Assembly (NCBI GenBank): GCA_013397865.1
Contig: VZTI01005567.1
Location: 248,001-312,000 of the forward strand
Direction: 5' to 3'
DNA from: Struthidea cinerea
Taxonomy: Eukaryota > Chordata > Aves > Passeriformes > Corcoracidae
DNA length: 64,000 bases
Each line of letters starts with the position of its first letter. Position 1 is the first letter of the stretch. Of this stretch, positions 1 to 11,715 are shown one piece after another. A model generated the notes under the pieces. The model was not told the origin of the DNA. It saw only the letters and a list, made by a program, of their open reading frames with translations, and did not search any database. The translations under genes and the position numbers were made by a program.

Positions 1-65
1 GGGTCCTCCCTGCCTGGAGTCCCATTCCTCTTGTGGCGGTGCCTTCCAAGTCTGGCTGGCAACAG

Positions 66-410
66 CCCGGCCCTTCGCAAACCCCACAGAGCTGGTGTTA
101 CAGCACAGAGAGCATACAGCCCTTCGCAAACCCCACAGAGCTGCTGTTACAGCACACAGATCATACAGCCCTTCGCAAACCCCACAGAGCTGCTGTTACA
201 GCACACAGAGCATACAGCCCTTCGCAAACCCCACAGAGCTGGTGTTACAGCACACAGAGCATACAGCCCTTCGCAAACCCCACAGAGCCGCTGTTACAGC
301 ACACAGAGCATACAGCCCTTTGCAAACCCCAAAGAAGTGATGTTACAGCACACAGATCCTTCAGCCCGTGTAAAAACCAACCCACAGCCAGAGCACCCCA
401 GCAACCATTA
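66..410. repeat. 49-bp tandem minisatellite, about 6-7 units
   Basis: The anchor CCCTTCGCAAACCCCACAG recurs at 71, 120, 169, 218 and 267, with a variant at 316 (CCCTTTGCAAACCCC) and a degenerate one at 365, a strict 49-base spacing. Units differ at only a few bases (for example GCTGGTG, GCTGCTG or GCCGCTG, and ACAGAGCAT or ACAGATCAT) until the last, which decays. Flanking sequence on the left begins within the window, so the array's left end is near 66. No + frame contains a stop through the well-conserved units, which explains the overlapping open frames; I do not regard them as genes. Confidence 0.95.
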
Positions 411-1441
411 AGCAGTTCTTAACATGTGATATTAATAACTCATAATACAATTCATAACCCACAGAACGTATGGTGAAAGCCAACTCTCAATAATTTGTCT
501 GTAACACCAGCTCAGTGCTAAAACCTGCTCTTTTTGCTTATTTGAATTTCTATGTTCAAGCAATAGGAGCACAATCTTAAGTGTATGAAAAGGTAACATG
601 GAACTTGCTAACTGATCCTCTTTCCCACACAAGCTTTCTTGAGCATTTACTTTGTTGTTAGCTCATAGTCTGCTCCAGACACCTCCCTGCGAGTGCTCAG
701 TATCTTCTTGCTTGCTTTGATTATTGCCTTCCTGCTTAAGCCATCACGAGCTTGTTTGTATTTGATTGTTTATTATTAAGACTGTATACTATTCCTTTTC
801 TAGCTCTGTTAATGCTCACACTATCTATCTGTCACTCTAGAGGGGACAGTTAAGTGCCTGGTGTGGAAAGTGGCAGATTATCGTGTCTTCTAAGATCTAG
901 CAGCAGATACTGATCTTTATAAAAAAGATTATTAAAGCTTTGCCCAAAATTGTAACATTTCTGCAGACAAAATCCTATTTAACCAATTCCCAAGTGTCAG
1001 TCCTTCATTTTCTATCTTTTCTAAAACAATAACCTGTGGAACTGATCCTGAGTTAGAGACTAGTAGCTTCTTTCTTCATTACTAATTGATGCAAAGAAAT
1101 GCTTAGAAAACAGTTAATGTTTTGCAGCAATTCAGTAAAAAAGTGAATTCGGGGATATTCATTGATGTTGAAACTTTAATGGTTGTTATCTAACAAAATT
1201 CTTGGGTGAGACATAACAATTTGTTATTTAAAAGCATTTACTTTCCAAATTAAGGGTTAGCATTCGTAGCTACAGCATCTCGCAAGCACCCCATAACTGG
1301 ACCAGGCACAAAAATGAAAGTCTATTTGAGGCATTACACTCACCTGGTCAGAGCTATAGCTATAGTTTTTAACTGTTGTTTTGGGAAACAATGTCTTATG
1401 CGAAAAGTATGTAAATGTTGCATAAAATTATTGGGAAGTAG

Positions 1442-1492
1442 GTGTGGAAGGTGAAGAGGTCTCCTAGTCCATCCTGTCTCAAAGCAGGGTTG
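1442..1492 (-). mobile_element. CR1 LINE fragment (old, 3' end)
   Basis: Reads TGGAAGG..GAGGTCTCCTAGTCCATCC...CTCAAAGCAGGGT, like the reverse complement of an avian CR1 tail (GGAAGGGACCTCTGGAGGTC, then CTAGTCCAACC and CTCAAAGCAGGGT). Many substitutions suggest an old copy. Boundaries are approximate. Confidence 0.45.
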
Positions 1493-4400
1493 TACCTGTC
1501 TGTGTCAGCACAGCAAACTCATTACAGGTATTACTGTGTCTTCAGTCCACCAAAGGACATGGAAAGCAGATTTTTTTTATCTTTACAGAAGCCTTTTAAA
1601 GACTCTTATGTTCTTTCAGATTCTTCTTTATGTGTGTAAATCATTCTAATTCTTTTGGTCTTGTTTGTTCTGTGGTTTAGCCTCTGATCGTTTTTATTGC
1701 TTTTAACTGTAGTCTTTGTAACTAATGCGCATCTTTGCTGAAGCTGTGACTTGACCCCCACTGAGCACTGCAGGGTTAATTCACATGGCTGGCAAAGCTT
1801 ATTCCTGTGTGTACTTCTGGGCAAGTCCTTGCTATCTTTGCAGCCTCTTGGGACCAGTCATTTCTGTTCAGCTCCTGACCCAAGATCATGCACAGATCTC
1901 CAGCTGTACTTCTGTGCTTGGCTCTGTTGTCAAACATTTGCATCTGTCTTTACTGAAATCCATCAGTAGGAATCTTTAGGCCTTTTCTCAATCCTTTCCA
2001 GCTGTCAAGTCAGTTTCCATCTAACTCACAGCCCTTTCATAGACCATTCTTTTCCCCAGCTTCCAGAGGTGAATGATATGTGAGACAAGGCCAAAAAGTA
2101 CTACTGGGATGGAGATGTAATGCATTCTGTTTCTCTCTTCTACACAAGGGTGGGCTCTGTCAAACATTCTCCAGTAGTTCTGGCCATTCAGTGACCCATG
2201 GTGTTAGCATGCATTATTGGTTGTTCCGGTACTTCCCAAGAACTGAAGTGAAAGGTGAAAAAAATTACATAGTCCTGTATCCTTCCCTCTCCTTTAGCTG
2301 TTTCTCCCTTACTGGAGAAAATAGAAGGGTCTGTCTTTGGTCTCCCAGTTCCCTAAAGGTAAGGAAAACACAGTGATCACCAGTCCTGGGAAGCTAGGAA
2401 TGAAAACAGGATGAGAATTTCATGGAAGACATCCCACACAGCCTCGTGTTTAGGATTGTCCTATACAGAGATTCTGGCTGAGGTACTGTTCCCTTCTTCC
2501 CCTTCTCTTCCTGTGTGGTGCAAAGCTCTTGGTGCAGTGTCACCTCCCCACAGGCAGCACATGGCAGGGCAGGAACAGCTGCTTGAGACCCCTTGGTTTG
2601 GGTTGATTACAGTGAGATACTAATGCTCTATAAGGAATTTGAAAGCAGGGGGTGTCATCTGACTGACTTCTTTGGCAACGTAAGATAAAAAGTGCACTAG
2701 TGTGTGAAGTAGAACTGCTTATTGAGCTTTATGCATCAGCGTTTGAAGAACTTGGGTGCTGAGCTGACTTAGAAGTTTAATGGTTTGAAAAGTGCAAACC
2801 TTTGTAATAGTGATGGAAGAGCTGGATAATGATCTTGATTAGGTATTTTACTAAGCACAACTTCAAATGTCCCTTTCTTAAAAGAACATGGTAGACATGT
2901 GAAAAGAATATACCAATATACCACAGCAAAACTTCTAATATATCCCACAATCCCATAATTGTAGTGTTTCTGTTAATTCCCCGTGTATATAAAAATGCAA
3001 CAGTACCTGACTTTTGTACCTGCGTATGTTTCTGCCCTTGCATCTCGCCTCTATCCCTTCAGACTCCCTCCCTACATCCATCTCTTTATCTGCTGGGCAA
3101 AGGTTGTTAGAAGCACTTAATATTCTGTAGACTGTTTTAAAATAAAATTAATAGAATTGTATAAAGTTTGATGGAAATACTCAGTTTAACTTCAAGGATT
3201 TTTGTTTGGCTTCAGTTTTTTTCCACAATAAAACGCACAGATGATAAGCTGGTCTAACATATTTCTGAAGAGGAGGAGCTTATGCTTTACCCATTTTCTA
3301 GAGCTGCAAGAGAGACTGTAGACAGTAACATGCTGCCTCAAATCCATCTTGGAAACTTGTAGGCTCTGGGTGGCCCCTACATGTCAGAAGCGCAGCTGCC
3401 TGTGCCAGGATGTGGTGCTGGGTGCTGCCCTTGTCCATGTGGATCCACATCCCATCCAACTGCAGCAGGGGTAAAGGCATCAGGCAGCCAGAGGGGAGAA
3501 GGGTGCAAGCTTTGGGACCTGCAGTGCCTGCAAGGCAGGGGCTGGTTTTAAGGAAAAGCTAATGTGGCGTAAGAAAAATACATGCATAGCATTTTCTAAA
3601 CTGAATGCCAGCATCACTGAAGCTGACTTTGTCCTTGTACAGAGCTTGTAGCTGTCAAAGGTACTCTTAATTTATAACCATGGAAGTGTTGCCTGTGGAG
3701 GTTAAAGATTCCCCAATGCTCTTGAACCAGCTGTCAGGTTGCTTGATAGATGTTACAGTGTCTGTGATTGACTGGTACAGACCAAACTCTGTATGCTGGA
3801 TGAGTCTGGTTTTCTGTTCTCTCACTGTTTATTGTCTTCCCTTGCAAGACTTTTCTCTGATGTACTTCGGAAATGAAGAGCTGTTGGATGATTCAGGCAG
3901 AATTGTACATTGGTCCCATGTATGTTGAGAGTTAATAGCATAGAAAATTGATTCTGTGTGCAAGGCTCTGCATTTTTGGACTACAGAACCCCTTTGAGAT
4001 GCAGGATACACACAGAGGCTTCATCCCTCTAAAATTCCATGTGCCGTCTCCCTTCAGGTCCAGAAATGGTGAGAGCATGAACAGTGCTGCATCCCTGAGA
4101 AGAAAGGATTCCTGAGCTGGAATACTAGCTTGTGATTCTTCTGCCTGTCAGACAACTACAGGAATCACAGTGTTGCTGGATAAGTGTAAAATTATGTGGT
4201 CTTATTTTAACACTTGCGTTGCATTTCGTTAGCTCTAGCTGAGTCTGACTTCCATTCTGGTTTACATTATTTAGAAGAGTACCTGTCTCCTTGAGCTCTC
4301 TCTGCACCTCATAAATTCCCTTCTGTTGAGAGAGGTGCTGGAGAGCATCAGCTGGGGCAGTGCTGGTCATAACTAAACTGCAGCTGACACTGTAGTAAAG

Positions 4401-7400
4401 TTTAGACAAAGTTATACAGCTTGGCCAATTCTACAGCTTTCACTACTCTAAACCTGCTCATTGGTTACTGGCTCAGAATCTCCTGATGGAGAGCAGCAGA
4501 ACAAAAGACACACAGTGAGCCTGGTGCGGGGTGTCAGTAGTGGTGCGGGTCCTGTGCCTTTGCTCCAGCTGTGGTGAAGGTCACAGGGCTCAGCACAAAG
4601 GGACGCGGGGCCCAGTGCCGCTGTCCTGGCAGGAGCTGTGCAAGTTCAGAGAACATACCAGTGGCTGACTAAGGCATGAATATATCTTTTTGACTGCTGT
4701 TTAATGAAGTTGTTTAGCATGAAGCCTATTTGTTTTTTAAGAATTTTTGTAGGACGGATGTGGGTTAGTTTAATCAAGACTGTGGGAAGCCAGACAGAGG
4801 AAGCTAACGGAAAAGCTCTCCGATGATACTTCCGTCTGTATGGTTTGCAGTTGTTCTTTGCACTTCTGATGAAATCTCTGCATCCTATTTTGTTTCATCC
4901 TTTTCGATTTGAGGAAAAAATTCTACCCAAAACAGCTATGAATAATGTTTTCTTCTCTTCTAGGGACCTATCCAGTATCTTGCTTTTGGCAAAATGTGTA
5001 ACAAGTCATACCAGTATTGTGTGAGAGGTTTGGACTCTGTGTCAGCAGTCACATCTGGGCTGCGTGGTGAAGGAAATACAAATATCTGCTATTAATTATA
5101 ATAAAGAATTAGGAAATTAAATGCAGATTGTCGTGGAGAATGTTAGGATCCAGATTGGTCATGGTGGTTAATAGATGTCATTTGCAACAATAATCTAAAT
5201 GTAGTCCTGCTTGCCATGTACTCATTGTGTTGTGTTCCAGCATCATGTGCTAAGATCCATCACAATGCAGTGATTTCTTTGAATTTTTTTTCAAGTTCAC
5301 CTGTACTTGAGCACTTTACTACCACCTTCATCAACTTAGAATGTTGCTGAAACTCATCTGTTGTGAACCAGAGCAGTTTTCCACAGGGAAAGAGTGAAGG
5401 AGAAAGATTACTTCAGGAATAAAAATATAAAAACATGGTGAGCCTGTCTAGTGAGTTTTAGTTATAAATTTATAACTCAGCTCTGCGGATTTATTTTGGG
5501 GTGAAGTTCAACAGTTTTTTTTTCACTCTTAGAAGGTGAACCTGGAGGCAAGTTCAGTGCTGCAGAGCTCTGCCTGGCTGCTGAGTGGCCAAACAGCAAG
5601 GCTGAGTCTGAGTTGCACCTGCTAGTAATAGTGTATTTTGGCTTTTGTAAATACACTGAGACCTGAATTTTAAATGGTAAAAAGTCAAGAAGAGTAATGT
5701 AGTGCCAAGGTTTCCCTGCTGCATCAGGGCCCTGGCAGGCTGGGCACCCCCCAGTACAGGCTGTGAAAGTAAAACCTGCCTGCAGAGCCTGTCTGACTGA
5801 CAGCCAGCCACCATTCACTGTCAGTTCAGCATGTGGCACAAATACTTGTTTAGAATCAAGTGCAGAAGTTCTTCCTTTATAATGTAATTGAATCCGAGTG
5901 CTGTAAATCTTTTTGAAACGTTGTATAATTATACAGCTGTTGCATGGAGGGCTTTTAATACATATATATTACTTGCACCAAAGCTGTTTCCTAAATGCTA
6001 AAGTTCAGATGACCAGAGCACCCACAAAAAGTAAATACAGCCAATATTTAATAGAAAATGCACACAGTAAGGATAATACCTTACTAAAGCAATTGGCATC
6101 CCTGCCTGCCCTGCTCAGCTGGGCAAGAGCGATGCCCCCATGTGCTATCCCTCTGTGCAGTCTGGAGTACACAAGTACTGAACATCTCCCCAAGTTCTCT
6201 GTGTGTTTTGTCTCTTCAGTCCTGCCACTGCTTTACAAGTGCGTTTCTAGATGTTACTGAAATTATTTTCCTGACTGAAGCTGTGCAAGCTGGGCTCAGC
6301 ATGTAACCATGATGTTAGTTGTGCTTAAAGAGCTGACCCCTCCTGTGTGTGATGACCATGAAAACTCTCTAAAATAGGAATGTAATAATCTGACACTCAG
6401 GAAGAAATCATCATCAGATATAATTGCTGTCTGTCAAGAGGTAAAATATTAGCAAGTGTGGAAAAGAAAATATTCCTTCCATATATACTCTTAAATGTAA
6501 CCACAAGAGGAAAACTTGTCTTTTGTTTTCATATGAGAATTTAGCAGAAAGAACAGAAAATATTTTGTGATTTACAAAAAAAATCTTTCTTTTTCTTCTT
6601 GCTTCTCCCCCCTTCTTTTTAGTATTTCTAAAGTGATACTATGAGGCTCTTTAAACAAGTTTTATTACAGTTAATTCCCCCTCTCCTCAGGCATGCTGCA
6701 GCTTTATGTACCAGATTTTTATTATACCCAGAAGCTTTCTGCCTGCTAATAAATAATGGTGGTAAATTTTATATGAAATAAATGTGGTTTCTTATTGCAG
6801 CAGAAAGGAAAATAAGTGTGGTGTTTTTTTCCCCTTGCCACACGTGTTTAAATTATAGAAGTTAAGTAGTGTGGAAACAGCATTCACTTTAAAGAGACAT
6901 GGCCAGGTTAAAAAATAGTTTTTTGGCTTGTGCCATTAAAGAGAACTTAGATCATCATTACACAAAAGGTGTTTGAAATATTGCAGACAGATTTGTTTAG
7001 TAATTTTTCATATGGCCGGTTAGGAGCAGTCAGCTGTGGTTTCTGTTCCTGCAGTGAGCTCCTGTGAGCAGTGTCAGCCTCAGTGCCCTGAGAGCAGGTG
7101 AACAGCCCCAAAGCAACGTGTCCAGCCATGGAAGGAGATTTTCCTTTCCCTGCAGGTGGAGGGAGGGAAGGGAAGGGGGGAGGTGGAAGGAACGAGAAGT
7201 GTCTGACCTGAAGCTGATTGTGTGAACTCTTCGAAGAGCCCATCAGGGTTTTGAAGACACATCCTTCCACCGACCCTAGGGCCGTCTCTGAGATGGCTGT
7301 GCTCTGGAGAGATGTTAAAAATTGCTCATCTTCTTCACTGATTTGCCAAAGTATCGTGGACACACTGTTATTAGTAAGTCTTAACATGAGAGTTGTGCTC

Positions 7401-7807
7401 CAGCTTCTCCCATTGATTCAGCCATTCTCACTGACGTGAAACATCACTCATCTAGATACAGACCTGCCTGTGCTTTCATGGTTGTCTCCTTGTTTTTGGA
7501 AACATGCAAGAACCACAAGAAAGCTATTTGAAAGTGTCATGTTTTGAAATCTGGAATAATTTCATTTGGCTTAATAAATTTATGGTTGTAGGGGGAGAGG
7601 TTTTTTTATTTTGACTGAAGAGGATCCTCAAGAATTTCAGGGTAAGGCTGCTTTTCTTGAAGAAATTGAGTTAGAGGTGCTCATAATTGGAAAGGGATAG
7701 CTATATAAATAGTCAATATAAATGGAACATAATTAACATTACTTTAAGCCCTCTTCTGTGATTCTTAAACCCACACATGGGAACCTTGAATTGAGGATGC
7801 ATATCCA

Positions 7808-7863
7808 AATGTATCTTAATTAAGTCCTAATTAATCTTAATGTATCTTAATTAAGTCCTAATT
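7808..7863. repeat. 31-bp tandem duplication
   Basis: AATGTATCTTAATTAAGTCC starts at 7808 and again at 7839, a near-perfect two-copy repeat. Very AT-rich; contains TTAATTAA palindromes. Confidence 0.9.
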
Positions 7864-9864
7864 TAATTCTTTCTCTCTTAAAAGGAGGTTTCACACAGTT
7901 GAAAGAGTAAAACATTTAATTTGTCCATTTTATGTGCAGTGCACTTCCTGGCAGCAGTGCCGTGGCAGTCCATGGCTCCCTGCAGCAGCCGGGTGTCCAT
8001 GGGTGACGAGGGGCTGTGGCAGTGCCACAGTACTGGGGTCTGTCACAGCACCACGTGCCAGGGGCTGCTGCTATGGCTGAGTGCTTGCCTGGGAGCACTG
8101 GGGGTTTAGACCAAGTAGTGAAGGTGAAGCTGCCAGACCTGTCCCTAAGGCCAGAGGGGCAGCGGGGCTGGTCCGGCTGCCCCAGGGCAGGAGTGTGGGC
8201 TCCCAGGTGCCAGATCAGGGCTGGCAGCTTGCAGACTGCAGCAGCAGAGACTCCCTTTGTGTGTCTTTGCACGTACAATGTTCTAGCTCTCTGCTGTCCT
8301 GTTATTCTGGGATTAGGCCAAAACTTAATTAAATTTCATGTAGACGATTAAAAGGGGTATTGAAATTGCAAGTTGAAATCTGAAGCATTCTGAAAGGGAA
8401 ATTTTTCTTCTTTATTCTTCACACACCCTATTTAAAATATTTCAAGCTAAGTATTTCTTCCTCCCTAAAATAAATAGGAGTGTGCATCTGCAGACTGGTC
8501 AGGCTTCCCTAGGTTGATCCTAAACCAGAAGTTCCCATCACAGGTTGTGGGTCTTAGTTGCCTTTTCCCTTTGGTGGTCCTGTGGCACCCTGATGTCAGA
8601 GCCCAGAGCCAAAGGGCTCATCTGTGCAAGGTTCATCTCTGGGATGAGCTTGCCCATGATGATATGTTCATCTAAAACTGTTCCTTGTGCCTCTTGCTCT
8701 TCCTCCTATGGACTGCATTAGAGTTGCTGCATGACTTCCTTAAAACAGAATGGAAGAATCAGAATTATGAAATCTAATATATTAAAATGTTTTCATGGGG
8801 TCTTTAAAATCAACTGACTGGTAAGAGCGATAAGCGCACATGTGAGCAACATTTGCTCTAATGACTCTCTTCCAAATCTTGTTCATATTGCCAGCCATTT
8901 CCCAGTACTCATGGGCACTCTATCTCCTCATCCTGCTTTAACATCTGTGCTGCTAAATGAAAGTAATCAGAGTCAGCATGAAAATTTAATAAGCTGCGTT
9001 CTGGCATTGGTCATGTTCTTAATTGTGTATTTGTTTTCTGCCTGCAGAAGTCCTCAGATATTGTCAGCCAGAACAGCTCCAGTGTTTACAAGCACTGGTG
9101 TTTATTAGTCTCAAACCACTCTCTGTTGGTGGTATTTCGAAAACAGACCAGATCTCTGAATTTGCCAGTGCTTTTAGGGGACTGATCAAAGCCAGACCCC
9201 AGCCTGGGAAGATCCAAACCTTATGGCCTTCCTCTCCCAGTCAGAGAATTTGTATGTTTCAGAAGCAGAAGGTTCCTTAGACAGATTAGTGGAAATCTAA
9301 GTCTTTTAACCTGAGCATGGTAAAGTTTTAAATAATTACATATTTTGGCTTCATGGCAACTGATCAAGTGTGTAGTTGGTTGCATTTACATCCTAGTAGA
9401 GTGTCTTACAGTGGTTGTCCCTATTGGCCTTCCAGGAGAGTCAGAATAAAGACAAAGAAAAATGGAAGTTTTGTGCCAAATAACTTTTTGCCACAGGAAT
9501 AAAGTTGTAAGGTTCTCAGCACCACTAGCTGGGCCAAGTTTAGGAAATTGTTAAGCTATTGTCTGTTTCCTGAAACTCTCCTATCTTGTCTGCTGGGATT
9601 TCAGCTCCCTGCCTGTTTGCTTTGCTTCCTGGCTGGAGCTGCTGGTGGTTTGGCCCTTGCATGGGAGTTCAGGGAGATCTCAGTTTCACCCCTGCTCTGG
9701 TACATGGTGCTGGTATATTTGGTATGTTGACCAGCAGTGGGATCTGTGGCCATAGGGTTTAGCTCTTATTTGTGGGGTTCCTTATTGCTTTGTACCAATG
9801 TGTCTGGGGGTTTTTTTTGTGTGTGTTGTGGCCCCCTCAGTTTTTATGTTCCTTGGTGGGACAT

Positions 9865-9937
9865 ACAGGTGCAGCCTCACCTTGAATCTTGTTTGCAGTT
9901 TTGGTCACCGCAATATAAAAAAGATACTAAGCTGTTA
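9865..9937 (+). mobile_element. CR1 LINE fragment
   Basis: The run ACAGGTGCAGCCTCACCTTG, followed by CAGTTTTGG and CAATATAAAAAAGATACT, matches the CR1 region I recall as AGGTGAGGCCTCACCTTGAG ... CAGTTTTGGGCCCCTCAGTA ... AAGAAGGACA. Diverged; ends uncertain. Confidence 0.6.
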
Positions 9938-10132
9938 GTTGTAGGTTATGGACTGTGTGGGATACTTGTGCTGTGTGGGAACTTGTGCTGTTCCTGTGGG
10001 TGTGGGATGCTGCTCCAGATTGCTACCTCTTTGGAGAGTGGCTCAGAGTTGATTCAAACAAGAAGCAGCCTGCACCCAGCCTGGGGGGCTCTCGCACTGC
10101 TCTTTGGAGGTAGAAGCCCAGGTGTCACGGGT

Positions 10133-10505
10133 AAGGAATGGTATTCCCCAATTTAGTGCTGCCACTGAAACACCCCAGACCATGTGCCACTCATTCACTT
10201 CCTCCCTTCCCCTTCAGTGGGACGGAAAGGAGAATTGGAGGTACAGAAAGGTAAAGATCATCATAGGTTGAGATAAGAACAATTCACTAGAAACGGCAAT
10301 GAAATAAGAGAACGAACAGTAACAACAGCAATGCTGATAGCAGAGTGTGCAGGACAGGCGAACAATTCACACCGACTGCTCATCACCAGGAACCTGCACT
10401 ACCGACCACTCACTCCAGCCCTTCCTGAGGGAATAGTCCCAGGGACCAGGTGTGCCTCTCCTGGCTGCTGCAAAAGTTAACCCTGTCCTAGGCAGGACCA
10501 GGACA
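10133..10505. mobile_element. Solo LTR of an avian endogenous retrovirus, with 5-bp target duplication
   Basis: The element begins TGTCACGGG and ends CCAGGACA, so it has TG...CA ends within short inverted repeats (TGTC/GACA). It is flanked on both sides by CCAGG (10128-10132 and 10506-10510), a perfect 5-bp target-site duplication. Inside, CACTCATTCACTT..CAGTGGGACGG..GAGAATTGGAGG..GGTTGAGATAAGAACAATTC and the terminal AAGTTAACCCTGTCCTAGGC resemble a common passerine LTR. No internal viral genes lie next to it, so it is a recombination remnant. A 5-bp duplication fits ERVL-type elements, but the class is inference. Orientation cannot be set because both strands read TG...CA. Confidence 0.85.
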
Positions 10506-11696
10506 CCAGGGGAAGCTGAGGGATGAAGGATGGGGAAGTGGCCAAGGTGGTTGGCTGAAGCAGCTGTTCTTGTGAGCATCACCACAAGCCAGGCATGGCC
10601 CTGGGGAAAGGGCGAAAGAATTCCTTGTAAGGAATAAGTCTGTTGGGAATCTTGAAACAACTTGCTGCTTTCACGCCAGATTCTTACTGACTCCACAGAA
10701 TGCAGTGTATTGGATAGGGTTTTCTAATTTTTTAAATTGCCATCAGGAGCTGACATTTATGTGGATGAAAAGTTTTAGTGAGCAAATGCCCTCACCCTGG
10801 GCAGCAGTGTGTATGTGTAAAAACCAGTACCCGATTTATAGCTGTCTGAGTCAAAATGTGGGAGAAGAATCTGAGTGAGTACATAGGTACCAAAGCAGCT
10901 TTATCTGAGTCAGGAAGAAGTATGCAGTCTGTATTTAAAGAAACATCGGTGGTAGAAGGGTGGTTCAGGCCCTGTCCATTTATCTTAGTGTCCTGAAGCC
11001 TCCCTTCTGGTTCCACTTCTTGCCAAACCAAAACCTGGGACGTGAATGTTTTTATAGAGGAGATATCCAGGCACTATTGGTTGCCCGCGATCAGGATCCA
11101 CTTAAATGCCTGAGGTGAGGGTGGTGCCTGTACAAGCACATCCACAGAACACAGCCCGTGGCCCTGAGCTGTCCCCAGTCTGGTGCTGTCCCCACCCTGC
11201 TGGGGAGGGCACCGTGTGTCAGCAGCGAGCTTGCTCACAGCACCACACGCGTTTCAGGACATTTCCTCTTACTGAAACATCTGGATCTGTATTGGAACAA
11301 TACTTTTTGAGCAGTTTCTTCTGTGCAAATAGAGCTTAATTGGTACTTGTGTTCTGCTTAATTATGCTTCACATTTTGGAGCAATCTGTTCAATTTGAAC
11401 AGCAGTTCTGTGAAGTGGGAAGAAGTGATCTTCTGGGAAGTACTGCCTCATTTGGATGGGATCTGCAGAATGCTCATTTAATAGTGGTGTGCGTCTCCTC
11501 AATTCTGCCTGGACCAAACCAATTTATTCTTTTTCTAGGCTTTGCACAGGTGAATTGCCATAATGCAGTGGTCCACCTGTTATAAGAGGAAAATTACTCC
11601 CACATTCACTCCTGCTGGGGATGTTAGTGTTGCTTTATATTTCTGTGGTGAGTTCTGTTTTACACACTGCTGTTTCTGAACAGGAAGTGTATGCTA

Positions 11697-11715
11697 ACAC
11701 ACACACACACACACA
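11697..11715. repeat. (AC)n microsatellite
   Basis: Nine and a half uninterrupted AC units within the upstream KCNIP1 intron. Confidence 0.95.

Noticed and set aside
31..422. Overlapping 126-, 129- and 81-codon frames
   Set aside because: All are readings of the 49-bp tandem repeat lacking stops; no independent support for translation.
9126..9140. TGGTGGTATT resembling the codons for the KChIP1b Trp-Trp-Tyr microexon
   Set aside because: The following bases do not encode Tyr-Gln-Tyr-Gln and no acceptor or donor is placed correctly.
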